This document shows, piece by piece, positions 25,301-39,500 of a DNA stretch of 64,000 nt; position 1 is the stretch's first letter; every line of letters begins with the position of its first letter. The DNA lies in the NCBI GenBank assembly GCA_030141605.1, contig JAQGDQ010000036.1:682001-746000 (forward strand). The letters run 5' to 3'. The notes under the pieces are model-generated. The model made no database searches. It was not told the origin of the DNA and saw only the letters and a program-made list of their open reading frames with translations. The DNA comes from Tubiluchus corallicola (taxonomy: Eukaryota > Priapulida > Priapulimorpha > Priapulimorphida > Tubiluchidae). A program made the position numbers and the translations under genes.

Positions 25301-27470
25301 TTTGTATATCTGTTTAGCCATAAATTTAATTTTAGGCTCAGTACTTTTTCTGTGGAGGCTCGATACGCACGAGCATACAGTCCCCGAAACTTCTACTTCA
25401 TTGGTAGGTTCCGCCATCTACCAGCCAACATGGGTATCACATCCATAAAATGAAAATACGTCAGTCACGATGCTTAAGCAAATTCCTACTTACTGATCTG
25501 AAATGTTTCTAATTTTTTAGCGGCGTGTTTTTCTGAACACGAAGAAAGTGTCAGAAAAGTGCTGTTGTTGATGAATACTTAATGACATTTTTAAGTTACA
25601 AGTGTGCTAGTGGCTAAGGATTACTTTTAGTTTATAAATAGTGGTTTCCAGGTTGATTGTGATTTACCGCAGTTAGTTGCACCAAACGAAAAAGATGGCC
25701 TTGGCAAACATGACAGTATTTTCTTTTTGTCTTGTCTGGAAAATGAATTTACTTGAGCAAAAATCCTTTAAGAACCTACGTGTCTTGTTAACACTCTCAC
25801 CAAGCCGGTTCTAGTCATTTGTGATGATGTCTTCTTGATTGTGCCTGCCTAACATGGTTGTGGCAGGACCAATATCTAACTCATTATTAAGACTGCCTGT
25901 CAGACACTGATACGCATTATACGTCCTCTCTCTCTGCGAGGTAAACATTTGGCAGGTACTGCCTTAACGCAGCTTTCGTGGCGATCACCTTTCCTCGTGC
26001 TGACCAAATGACCAGACATCTGTTTTATATGCAGAAGGTCCCTGATTCAAATTTAGGCTGTTTCTTCAACTTTTTCGCTTTTCCTGTTTTTCAGTTTTCG
26101 TTCCAAATTTGTGTTTTTGTATCATTATTTATAAAAATTGTAAAATTATAAAAAATAAATCACATGGTTAGAGTTAGCGTTGCTTAATCGGTCGTTCCTT
26201 TCATGACGAAAGTGTTATAGTCGTGAAGCACGTATGCTGCACCCCCGCCAATCCCTGTCTGGCTGCATATTACGTTTATTTTTAGCGCATAGGAGCAAAA
26301 GAATGTCTGATTGACTGAAGTTTTTCCAAGGTCGCGGTATGAGTGCTGTGTTAGCACACGTACGCTGTGTGATTCATTCTAAAATTTGCATTTGTAAAAT
26401 AGTGTGAAATTATTACTACATTTGGATTGGTTCTTGAGTTTTCATTGTGAGTGTTACATAATATTATAGAACACAGCTATTATCTGCTAATATTTTTGCG
26501 CGAAATATTTGCAGTTATGTAAATTTTGTGCTTCGCTTTTTTGTCAAAAATTTCATTGTAATAACCGCTTGTCTCTTAGCCATTTGGTGCATGTACATTT
26601 TTGTACAACATCTACAAGCTCGCATTGGATGCCCTGGCATTTGGCGCAGCCGAAGTTCGATGCACAATAAATTCAGAAATCAAATATCCGAATTGAGGTT
26701 AAGTTTAAGACAGACAAGATTGTATCATAACGTGCACTCAAGGCTATCTAGGCGTGTGAGAATCTGTTGGTCTATGCCCAGGTGCGAGGTGTAAAGTAAA
26801 ATTTCAACATTTCCGTCGTCCACTGCAGTTTAGTTACGCTGTTGTTAAATACGTGATTTGGTGGTGAGCGTAAAATACACTCTCCTCCAGCATCCAGTTA
26901 CAAATTCTTGACGCGTATTAGATCGTTAAAAAATAAAAAATGCTACATGATTACGCAACGCTTGTTCAAGGTCAATTGTTCCACGTGGTATCTGTCTCGT
27001 ATTATATAAACGTGCAGAGCCCGAGAACGAGTTATTTGCGAGCTTTTTGATTTTTATCATGATAAGTTGATAATAAAGCTTTGTAATTTTATTTCGCTTA
27101 CAAGTGTTTGGAAATTAGAAGTCAGAAAGTCAGAAGAAATTTGAAATTTAGTAGTGTAATCAGCACTTGCAGTTTCCCAAAAACTAGCACCATATTAACT
27201 CAGTAATCTCACACGATCGTGTTGCTGATTTTCTGTGTATGAAGAAAAGTGCAGCAAGCCGGTTTAAAGGTCAAACCATTTAGAATATTTTGCTTAAAAC
27301 TTCCGTCTAGTTTTGTTACCAGTTAAATTGCTGTGAACTTATGCTAATCCAATGGGAACAATATGGTGCAAAGCAGTGTTCTGCACACCTGTATATCCTG
27401 TTCTTGGCTCACCTCCGTGCTATACAAGGCTCAAGGTAAATTATTTCATTTATATATATTATTTTTGTAC

Positions 27471-27506
<36 letters not shown>

Positions 27507-30500
27507 TCTAGTCATCCAGTCATAGTCTAACATTTCAAATATGGCTGTTCGCTGTAATGCTGTAATTTGAATACGTAGGTTATCTAGACACATTGGTTAT
27601 TTGGACACACATGCCATTCAAACACTAGGTGTTTGGACACATATAGGACTTTTGGACACTAGATATTTTATGCTGGTAGATCATTTGGACACTAAGTCAA
27701 AAGTTATTTGCATTTCGTATTTTTGGGCACACAAGTCCTTTACATAAAGATTATTTGTAACACGTAGGTAATTTGAAAATACATAAGTCGTCTTGGAAGT
27801 CGAAACATACGTAATATGGACACAGTTAGTTTTACCGATGAGCCAGGCACCGTAACTCATATTCAAAGTCAGTCCGGACTTTTTCATGTTTTCTTTGTGT
27901 CGGCCATGTTTGGTTCTAAAATTTAGTTACATCTCTAATTAGTTATTTTGAAATTAGGATTACAAACAAATTAAACCTAATTATTGTAATTTCAAAGCAC
28001 ATGATTTAGACACATTGGTTACTTAGGCACGTAGATAATTTATACACGAACTTTTTAGACAAGGTTTCATGAACCAGGACAACGTACCATTTAGCAACAT
28101 AAGTTACTGTAGCTAGATGTGTCATTTTCTTGCATAGGGACGACTGAATTTAAACCACTGTTTCTGTAAAAATCAAAGGGTTTCTGATGTCTCGAAAAAA
28201 CGTGGATCAAACAAATGATATATTTTCTGGTTAAATTGAATTTATAAGATGCGATTGTTACAGTACGGTGATTGCAGATGCGGGGCTATTTCTTACATCA
28301 GAAGAGAAGTTTCTCCTCGAAGATTTTTCTTTAGAAATTATTAAAATGGGCAATTAAAAAAACTAGTTTGTTCGGTTCGGCGTCTGATGAAGAATTGTGC
28401 TTGAACTAACCGTAGTCGCCGCAGGTATGAATAAGTTTCGGCATTCTCGCCATAGTACCGTACCTTGCAAGCATGGCTTCGCTAAAAACGATGTGCAATA
28501 ACAAGTGCATGGCTATGTGTCCAAAAACAGCAAGTGTCCAAATGTCTCTTATGTTGCCAAAACTCTTGGAATGCTCAAATAGTCTGTGTCTAAATAATCA
28601 ATGTGTCAAATGATCTATGTCACCAAATTACCTTTGTCCAAATTACTTGTGTCCAACATACATTGTGTCCGAATGTCTTTGTTGAAAATGAAATGTCTGA
28701 TCATCAAGTGCAGTGTGAAGTGCATTAGGTATCATTTTAAATTAATGAGTAATTAGCATAATTTCTCTCGCAGTATAAAAACTTGTATTCATGCTTGCTG
28801 AGTAAACTGACTGGTATCTTCCCAAACCAACTGTATGTCTGCGTACCTATATTGAATTAATAATTGCTTTATTTGTTGCTGCTACTGCTTATCAGTTAAG
28901 TATTTTTCCTGCTATTTAAGCTAACGTATATGTTGCTTAAAAGGTGCGTGCATTACAAAATATAGCGTGCTCTTGTTGAGAACATTTTCGTACTGCTTTC
29001 TAGCGTACAGTACTAGAAGTTGATTGTGTACTAATTTTCTTCTCACTGACGTTAAAGTAACACATCATTGTTGCCACACTCGCAAAAAAGCGACGGCAGT
29101 CACGATAACAGGTCAAGCTGTATATCGAAACCAACATAACCAACATGTGAGGCCTTTATTGTCTATATCAGGGGTGTGCAAATTATCTGACTAGCCGGGC
29201 CACATTAAACTTTCCCGCAATTCCTGCGGGCCACAGGCAGTTTGATCAAGAAGCCAAGTACAGAAAGGCCTAATAACGATTTTTTGCATCCGACCCGCGT
29301 ACATCATTACTACTGCACTCAAGAAACTATTTTAGAAGTTATTAAAATTTATATTACAAACCATATATTTCTACTTTCAGGACAAATAGTGGTAATTTCA
29401 TTGCAATGCATATTAGTAATGTGTATCACACAGTCTGTGTAGTACAGTGACATTAAGCTACAACCGTCTTGTAAGGGTTAATGGTATCCGATCTTGTAGA
29501 AAAAACTAACCGCACTATCTTTGGGATCATGGCACGGACTTCAGCTGGATACACTCAATTAATCTCGCCCGGGGCGCACTTTCATTAGGTTGACGAATGT
29601 CTTCGCGGGCCGCACAAATTCTCTCGGCGGGCCGCAAGTGGCCCGCCGGCCGCAATTTGCACACCCCTGGTCTATATAGTTCAAAAACGTTCCATGCAGT
29701 GCTTTGTAATATATGTACGTGTGCGCGCGCGTGTGTGTGTGTACTAGTTCCGTATTAAGAAACATTTGCCATTGTAATCTTGAGTCGAAAATCGAATTCT
29801 GTTGATGAACTACTATTAAAATTTAGTAAATCGTGCCAGTGTTCCTAGCTGCACTAAACGATCTACAGGCAGCGGCGGATTATGATTTTATGGGCCGTAG
29901 GCTTGAGCTTGGAACGGGCCTTTTAAATGTTGCTACACTGCTAAGCTGACGTGTTTTTGTGGAGCTCTCGTCGTTTGTAAAGGATGACAAATTAAACAAT
30001 TTATCACTGATGCATATTGAGTCAGATATGTTGAAAAAAATGGACTTTTGAGAAATTATGACTGACTTTGCCCCCAGAAAAATTCGGAAACTGAAATTTT
30101 GAACTTAAACTTAAACTGTGTAAACGTGAATTGTGTAAACTTAAATTGTGTAAACTTGATTTGTGTAAACCCGATTTGAAATATAGTGACTGACTTTTGA
30201 AAAAAAAACTTTTTTCTATATTTTATTTTGGCGGGCCCCTTGCTCTTTTGTCAATTTATTTTTTTTTTACAAAAAAAAATTTTTTTTCGTTTTATTTTGC
30301 CGGGCCCCTTTTGATCCCGGGCCTTAGGCTTCAGCCTATTCAGCCTATAGGGCTATCCGCTACAGTCTACAGGAAAGAAAAAACAGCAAAAACAGCAATG
30401 AAATTGAAGCTAACAAATGAGAACAAAAAATGCACAACCGTGGATGAGGTTTGATTTCGGTCTCGCTTTTTGGAAATCCAAAAAAATGTGGCAAGTCTAA

Positions 30501-33500
30501 TGACCGATTTAGCCGTGTTGGATTTCTGCGACACTGATCCATGCAGTAATTCATTAGTCACGCCGCCCCAGCTAGATCTGACTCCAACCACAAAACTTGC
30601 TTTGATTTATTGGGCGTTCAATAATAAATAACAAACGGCTAACTTTTCAACAAATTTGAATTTGGTACTGAAGTAAGAAGTTGCCAAACCTAATATACAT
30701 GATGCTAATTCCTGAGACCGTGAACTTAAATAATGAGATTCGCAAAAAATAATTCTTTTGCTTTCGTGTGGATGTTATTATTATTATTTTTTAGAACTTA
30801 CAACCGTTTTTACAAGAAAAAATTGCTTTTTCCCAAAAGCTATGACCTTTCGTAACTCTACCAGTCAAATTGGGCAAAACATATTTAATAAAAAAACTTT
30901 TTTATGCGTGCTATGGAAATCGTATAAAATTAAACTATCTGTTTTAAGAGTTTCCTGAGTCTTCTATTGTTTTGCGCAGGATTCTTCAAGACGACCTTGA
31001 TGTCTCATAGGCTAAGACTAATTGAACCCATTCCAAGAATGGAACCCAAATGGATAGTACTGTCGACGTGTCATCGTCGCTGTTATGGCCGCAATAAAAA
31101 ATCAGACCACAACAGTTGAATGTTCAGCCGGAATGCGTCCAAAGTATCTATGAAATCCTTGTAATATTGTCTATATATACTTGCCCTTTTTGTGCTTCCG
31201 TGTTACTTTTTATGTCCATAATTGTTCCCTAATCGTGTTTACCCTGTACATATGTGCTGTAATTATTGCCTAAGTCATGGACGCGTTTAGTCTTATTAAC
31301 GGTGCCTCATGATGTTAATCGTATTTATGACTACTATTTTTATTATGTGACATTTATCTTCTATGACTGAAAGGCTGTTTCGTCTTGCGCAAATTCACCT
31401 GTCTTACTTGCCTTCATTGATAATGGTTTCTAATAATACGCGCTATAATACAGTTCTGAGTCGTCTGACGTCATCCCACGTCGTGCGCTGGCCTCTGTCT
31501 TCTTCAGATAACTGTTGACCAGAAATGTATCTTTGAATTGGCCAATTAAAGATCATTCGAGGCAAGAGCTCAATAATTTACTCATTGCCAGGCGTTGTAA
31601 AGGCTTTACTACAATCGACTGTAAGCTGTCCTGGTTTTAAGAGATAATCACGCGATAAAATTGGATTCTAATAGCGTTTGCGTCTGACACACATACAATG
31701 AATTTCTAATTCCATTGTGTGGACAATGCCTTTTCGACGCCATGTTGCATGTTATTCATAAAGTAAACATCATTTATAAATAGCAAATTGGATGATAGAA
31801 AATGATTTTGTTGCCATCATTCCCATGCGATAATTTTTTGGGACTAAATACTACGGCAATCTTTCGAGTTTGCTAATTTAGTAGTTTAAATACCTTTTAT
31901 AAATGCCAAATTGTTTTTAGATTTAGTTGCATCCTCATTCCCATGGGGTTTGCTAACGTCATTTTTTTCGTTTTCCACTGTAGATATAAATACTGTTGTA
32001 GTTTTCTGAGTTTGTTAATTAGTAGTAGCCCCCCCCCCCCTGTATTTTCATGATGTAAACCCGAGGATCATCAGCAGAAATTGTTCCACATTGTATCTAT
32101 TCTAATGAGTTAAAGGGGAAGCAAATTAAATTTAAAAAAGTATGTGCCAAAAAAACTTTCCATACAAAGTTATATTACTTGGTATTACGCTTATCTGTTT
32201 GAAAGACTTATGGAAAGGAAAATTCTTAAACTAAAGGCCAAGCCTTCTGTGAAGTTAGGCTTATTTCAATGTTCGCGAAAAGTGTTTGAAAGATTTAGTA
32301 ATAAAACTGCAATAAGCGCCTCGTGTAACTAGTAAAATCACTTTAAAGTCGCGATCACTTCATGCTTGAACGCTCCCATTTTCGATGCCCATTCTTCTTC
32401 CAATGACGTTATTCGTCCTTAAGAAAAGTAGCGCACTGTCAATCTTCGTCAACAGTATAATAAGTTTTTACAAAAAATTAGATAGCTAACTTTGTAATAT
32501 TGTTGCGTGGACATTAGGTAAGTTGCAGAAATTTGAATTAGTTTAAGCAGTGCACGCACGCAACACGGAAGTCCAGGACGCGCTTACGAAAAGTCACGAA
32601 GTCCCTCAGTTACATCATGATTTTCAAACGAATGGCGGCAGTCACCATGCCTGAAAATTTCTATTCAGACGTATTGTAGTGTAGTTCAGATTTATGGTTT
32701 ATAGGCAACTTGTAGTTTATAGTTCTTTGCAAATTTTCTTTTTTATATTTTTCTAAGTTTAAGAAACAATAAAATAAACCTAACATACTGAGTGACTTGT
32801 TCGTTCCATTAATTAATAATTTAAAATATTCGCGGCACCTGAAAAAACGGTACTGCATCGCCTCCTCAGTTTGCTCCGTTGATTCAACAATAAAGTTGAA
32901 CTTATTATTGATCTTACTTAAACTTCTGTTTAGTTAGCGAAGAGTGTGGTTTGAAAACTCTGTATATTTTTTCAAATATAACGCACTGTTATCTACCTCA
33001 AACGACTTACCGTTAAAATGGCTATAGGACATCGCGGGAGTCTAAATTTATAAATTTTATGCAGCGTTAACTGCTAAAGCAAGCCCTATATGCACAGCTA
33101 GATGTAGTCAAATTTTAAAAATTTGTTTTAAATTGTATTGTTTATTTTATTGTTCATTTTGAATTATAATACTTTGCTTGCTTGATATTTGCCTAATCCA
33201 CTGAACTGGAATTATGTATCTAAATAGTAAAGCCAAACAAGTATTTTTAAACTCACCAGTATTATTTGCCAATAGTCCCTGTACTATCTATTGAAATTGT
33301 AAGATGCTGACTCTGATGATTTTATGGTCCTTCCTTCACCACATCGACTCTTTATATGTATTTATATTTTGCAAGTAATTGTAAAATTATTAGGTTTGAG
33401 TTTAAATAAACCTAACTAAAATCTGTTCACAGTAACTGCGTTCGTTAGAAAAGAGTGAAAATGCATCATGCCGTTGTAATAATTACGTTCCAGTTGTGAG

Positions 33501-36500
33501 AATGCAAAATGAATGTCAAACATATTAAATGTAGGAAAAGATTGCGCACTGTCACAAAATTCAGTTACATTGTGTAGTGTTTCAGTCGTTTAATAAAGCC
33601 ATTATGGCGAAGTCATTAAGTCTATTAATAATATCAAGTGTAAGATTTCACTAACTATAACGATTTCCCGACTATAAATGCGCTGTAATCTCAAGTGTGA
33701 TACATGAATTCCTGTCCCAGAACTTACTCATAAACGAGAAATTGGTTATTAGAAGCAGCGGTTGTTACACTGCTATTTACTGCTGAAGCACTTTGTCCGA
33801 CGAATAGCTTCGAGAGATTTTCGATCAGTTGGAAATGTCGCGTAGTGAATGAAAAATTCTGCTTGGCATTTACATGCTTGGTGTGCTGTGGCCAATCTGC
33901 TATTGTGCACACTGCTATTCTGAGCACAAAGTAATACCATATATGGTCACTGAGCAGTATCTATTAAATACGCATGCGCGTTTGTTTACCAGTTCGCCAC
34001 ATACAAGCTCACTGGTATTGAAGGCTGAAAGTATTTTCATGTTAAATGGGCATTAGTCAGACTTAAATCCCAAGCTTTACTCAAAGATTTGTATACCCTA
34101 AACTTTTATCCTAAACGGTTTACAAGGGTAATTTGTCACACATCGTCATTATAAATTAAACCCTTTAATGAACAACTTATTTTTGTTAATACCTAGTGAA
34201 TAGCTCATTCACCACATGAATTCACTGCAGAGGTAGCGTACTTGCTTTCCATGCGGAATGTTGTAGGTTCACTTCCTGGTGATGACTTCGGCAAACCCGT
34301 GCATTAAACTAACTATCGAAGTAAGTGCACGGTAAAGATGGCACAGGAAAAAGGCCATTTTTACCGTGCCATTTTTTCCTGTGCCATTTTAGCTACATTC
34401 ATCGAAGTCATTGTTAATTAGCTTGCGTTTGTTATCTACAGTTGTCAGCCTCGCCCAAGTTCAAGCTAATTGATGACCTCAAAAGCAACTTTAAATAAAA
34501 ATTATTATTTCTGTTGTCGTCATCGTCGTCGTTTATAAAGTTTTAAACACATAAGCGCTTTAGTTGTAAAATATTTTATTTTTCATTTACTTTGCAAAAT
34601 TTGGCAAACACAAACTCTTCTGTAATTCTAACTGGCTATTTTTAATTTTCTATTCGCGGTTCAAAAATCTACATTTATTTAGAGATGCATTTCTGTTCAT
34701 CTTAGTTTATAAAACTTCATTTTTCAATACTGTTATAATTATTGTGTGCAATATACTTCTTTTTATAACCCGTTCGTATTATCATAGAATCATATACGTA
34801 GAACCTGCCATAGCAATTACCAAGTTGAATCATACAAATGTAAATAGAAATCCACATTATAGTCAATCCACAAATTAGAAATAATTATTGGAACAAGAAC
34901 TTCGCTAATGTGCAGAATTTTTTTTAAATGAGCAAACATGTTTCGTTTGCTTTGAGCTATTACTTAAACTTGATAGTGACTAGTGCCACTTCACCTTTTT
35001 TTCTTAGGCGATATGGTTTTTGTTTTGTAAACTAATGTCGGTCTTACCCGCTAGCAATATATGCTTCTGATTGTTACGCCGTTAATATATTACATCAAAA
35101 TTTTATTCAATAAATCTACCACTACTGCTACTAACATGCAGCATAGCAACTGTGAATCATGCAAATGTAGCCTGTCATAGCAAATTTGAACCAAGAGTAA
35201 AATGTAACATAGCAAGTCATAAGTTTAAATTGTGGATAATATAGACTGCTTTTACCAATCAATATATCAACACAAAGCATTGTGTCGTTTGCCTCAGAAC
35301 AGGTAAATGTAATTGCAAAACCCACTTTTTGGAGGGACGGTATGAAATTTCATTCTAGCTTTTTGTAGTAGTACTAGTAAAAATATTACAACGAATTCGC
35401 GCCTATATGTTGTTGCTATGTAAAATATAAATTGCGTAAATGCTTTCCTCTAGCGTCATTGCTGTTTCCTTGTCTTCACTAAGCTTCTGTAAAAGGGCAG
35501 ATCTAAGTCTAGGCACCAAGTCTTTCAAAATGTGGACCATGCAGGTGCACAGCGCTTTGCGTTAAGTTATGGAAGCTGTTCAAGTGTCACTGCTAAACAG
35601 AGCATTATTTCAGCATAAGTTAAACAAACAATATTGAAATTCTGTAGTAACATGATGTCGTGCCTTGTGGGTGCAGAGGACGTGCTGTAAACCTACATAA
35701 TGCCTTTTGCTAAAACGCCTTATCTGTATATGAGAGTGAGCTCCTGGCCTAAATACGTTCAGCAAAACAGCCCCATGCTTTATCGCTACAACTCTCAGAG
35801 GATATTGGTGTTTCAGACGCCCCCGTCATGATTCTGCGTGTGAATGACTGAAGCCATCGCACTGCCTACATGCGTAGTAACTATGCTCTTCGCGCAGCTT
35901 TCAATTACTGTAAAGCGAGGAGGATAGTTGACGTCAGCCCGCAACAGTATTGAGCGGTGTGTGCAAACGACCTGTGCTACCATATGGTAGACGTGTTTTG
36001 GTGTTTTCCTACCTATTTTCCTTGATTAACAGGACCATGACATCTTTTTGTGAAGCTGCAGTGAGAAGATTAATTTGCTTCTTTCGCTGTTTGAAAAACT
36101 ACTAATAGCCATATTGCTGAAAAGCCAGATAGAAGACTTTCGTTCGCTGGCTAGATAGAGCTGAGCTAAACTGTGTGAATTTGGATTATCGAAGCTGCCA
36201 TGCGTCCATTGTTGATTCACAGTGACTTATCATTCCATATGGTACAAACCCCAGAAAAATATTTACCAATTGATTACCATCTTCACCACGATTTTAACAG
36301 AAAGCTGGCGGACTACACGAATCAATAAAAAGTGAACGAGCCAAGTAGCAATTTAACTCCATTAAATCGTTTGTCGGCGGTACCCTTATGTTGTGAATGC
36401 TGATAATATAAGAGACATATGGGCGATTTCTAAGTTGTTGCCATGGAAACTAGTATCGTGTGGTCGGTGGATGTTGTGCTTACCAGAGTTTCAGCCGCCA

Positions 36501-39500
36501 TGTGATAACAGGCGGAGATTTCCATATTGTACAAGTAGAATTAGCGTTGTAGGGCAGTTTAGTATCCTGTTTATCTTTACTTCCTCCGTATAACTGTAGT
36601 CTTCAGCTGTATCTTGTCATTTAGGTAAGAAATTAAGTTACATTTTAATTGTTCTTGTTACGTTTTAGACACATACATAGCTGTGTAAATTTTGCTTCAT
36701 TTTTCCTATTAAATTCATTATGAATCATTTAAAAACAAAAAACCTGACATTTTCTTGTTAAATGCTAATTAAACCTGATTAACCGTGCGTGTTTAATTTG
36801 ATTGTAAGTGTAAGTGTTTAATTAATGGCTGACATAACAATTAGTAATCCTTAAGAACTGCATATAAGTTGTGAGAATCAAATTTCCACTTGTTAGCCTC
36901 AGCTGATGCTCAAAAAATCTTGCTGATAGTAATTATTCATTAAATGAAATACAAATAAATACTTTTCAGTTACCAGATGTAGCTATATCCTAGGTAGTGT
37001 AAGGTAAAAGTTTCGGGGATTAAATAGTTTTTATAAAAAGAAAGTGTAGCTGCCTACTGACTTGTGCGCCTGGTTTACCACTTACTTTTACTAGATACAT
37101 TTGCAGCAAAAGGATGCAACTTTTACAAGCGTTTTAAGCTTGTTGTACCTCAAATTTACTTTTATTCGTTTTGAAAGAAAATTAACACAGATTGTGACTG
37201 ACTGTGATTATTGCAGGTAGATTTATCCTACACTTGCGCACTCAGGCTCACGCATGAGTGTGATTTTTAAAGAAACGAGCTGTACTAAGGCTCCTTAAAG
37301 ACAGCTTATGACGTCCGAAGGCTAAATATAAAATTTTTCCTGATATTGTTTTCATCGTTCTCGCTGCACGACCTATGTCACTCGGCTGTACTTGGATAGT
37401 AATGGACACTCGCCGGCTAGACAAGAACATTAAAACGCTTACTTTTTGTGCAACTGTTTTTGATTTTCTAATCAAAAGGTGGGCAAGCTCTCATCAGTCT
37501 CATGGCGGATAAAATTCCACAATTTTAGCTGCAGCTATTAAGTATGTATAATCATGAACGAGAAAATGTCTCTAGCGTCTAGACTGAGCAGTTTTCCACC
37601 CACACACATTGTTTGGCGGTGTGCCAAGTAGAAATAAATTAATTGCCCGTGATTCTGTAAAAGATAAAAAAGTTGATGTTGGTACCAACCAGTTAACACT
37701 GTGTTCGTACCATCGTTAATAATAATCTTTCAAGACGTAAGGATTATAACAGTTATTTGATAGAACGGTCTGAGTGCACTCTCCCTCTGTATGTGCCGTA
37801 AAAGAATTTATGCGTTTGGTTTAAACGTTTAAAAAAATATCGGTTGACATGTTGGTAGGATTGTAAAGTGCTGATGAAAATGTAAAATTGTGAACGAATA
37901 GAAACAATTTCCAAGCCTCAGTCTTCTGAAAGAACGTATTTTCTTTTATTTGTCAAACACTTTAAAACAGGAATTAATTTGTTTTCAAGTCCACAGTCGA
38001 ATTGCAGTGACATCAGTGTTGGCAACCCCGATCCCGAACACCCCTATTTTTGACAAAGCGGTGAGCTTTCTGACTGAATCACATATGGCAAGTTATATTT
38101 CGATATGGATTCATCATAATAATTAATAACGATTAATAATTTGACAGACCATGGTCGGCATTTTTTCTCTGTTGTGTCACACGCTGTACCATTATTGTTC
38201 GAGATTACCCCGTTACAGAATTATTTGCATTGTTAGGTTATACAAAGTTTATCTGAAAAGCTGCCTTAATATGGTTTTCCACATTGACGAAATTCATATA
38301 CGCAAATTTATAGAGCATGGCTTTAAAGTCACGTGGTAACGTTACTACAGATTTGGATACATCTACAGATTTAGATGGTTCATATTGTATGCTTAAAATC
38401 ATGTTTCCTATGCCGAAATTTAGACTTCTTCACACGCATCAACCAGGCAGTACTAAATCGGCAGCAATCTGGTGTATTCCTATAATCATAGTGCAAGCCA
38501 GTTAGTCGAAATCACTATTTTTTGCAGTTTATCAGAGTGATTAAGAAAAATGGTCCATCCTAAATGATTAAATTTTGTAATATTTTTCATGTGTCTATTG
38601 GGCAACTAACTCGTTGGTTTTATAATGAAAAACAGAGAAAGCTGGCTGCCTGTCACATGCCCTACTAATTGCGGGAAATTTTGTTTAAGTTATTAAAAAT
38701 TATTTACCAGCTTTTTGGGTACATAAACATCCTAGCTATAACAATCTTACATAATCCTCAAGAGGATGTCAGGTTTTATGTTTTAATTAAATTACTTTAC
38801 TGCTATATCTATGTGTGTACAAAATTGTTGTTACATATTGTAAAGAAATGTAATGTAATGTTGTAAAACGTGTATTTTGAACACTACAGACACATGAGGC
38901 TATGTGAAATACTTGTTAATTTTTGTCTATTTAAAAATTCTGATGTATCTTGCATAATTGAACTATCATGTATCTGTTTAAGCATGTTTATTTTGAAAGA
39001 TTTGTTCTCATAAGAATTAATTTACATTATATATTTATTTGCATTTATTAATATTGTCAAATGTTGCAGATAGTCTATGCTTTTTTGTCTGGATCATCGT
39101 TGAACGTTCCACTGAGCCTTGTTTCGGTTTTTTGCTTACCATTCAAACTTCAGTTGTATTAATCCACTGGGGAGAACTTATAGTGCTCATGAATAGATCG
39201 ACCTCGAATCTTCTAGTCACAAATTTTGAAGACAACAGTTACAATATAACTGACCATGATTAAAATCGGACTGAAGAACCACCTGGAAAAATATGAAGCC
39301 TGTCAGTTTGGATATATGCTATGTTGCCTTGAAGCGTTTTCGCTACGAACATTGTTTGAAATTGTAATTTCATTATTGGACATTCCATTATATTTTGTAT
39401 AACTGTTAATTTGCACAGAGTAGTTTATTTAATATATATTGTATTGAAGAGATATATATGTATATATGTTATTAACATCCGTCAGCTGGCCTGAAACGTG

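Noticed and set aside
34225-34290. Functional tRNA-Gly gene
   Set aside because: Anticodon arm and B box are visible, but the acceptor stem does not pair and the sequence continues into a SINE body and tail.
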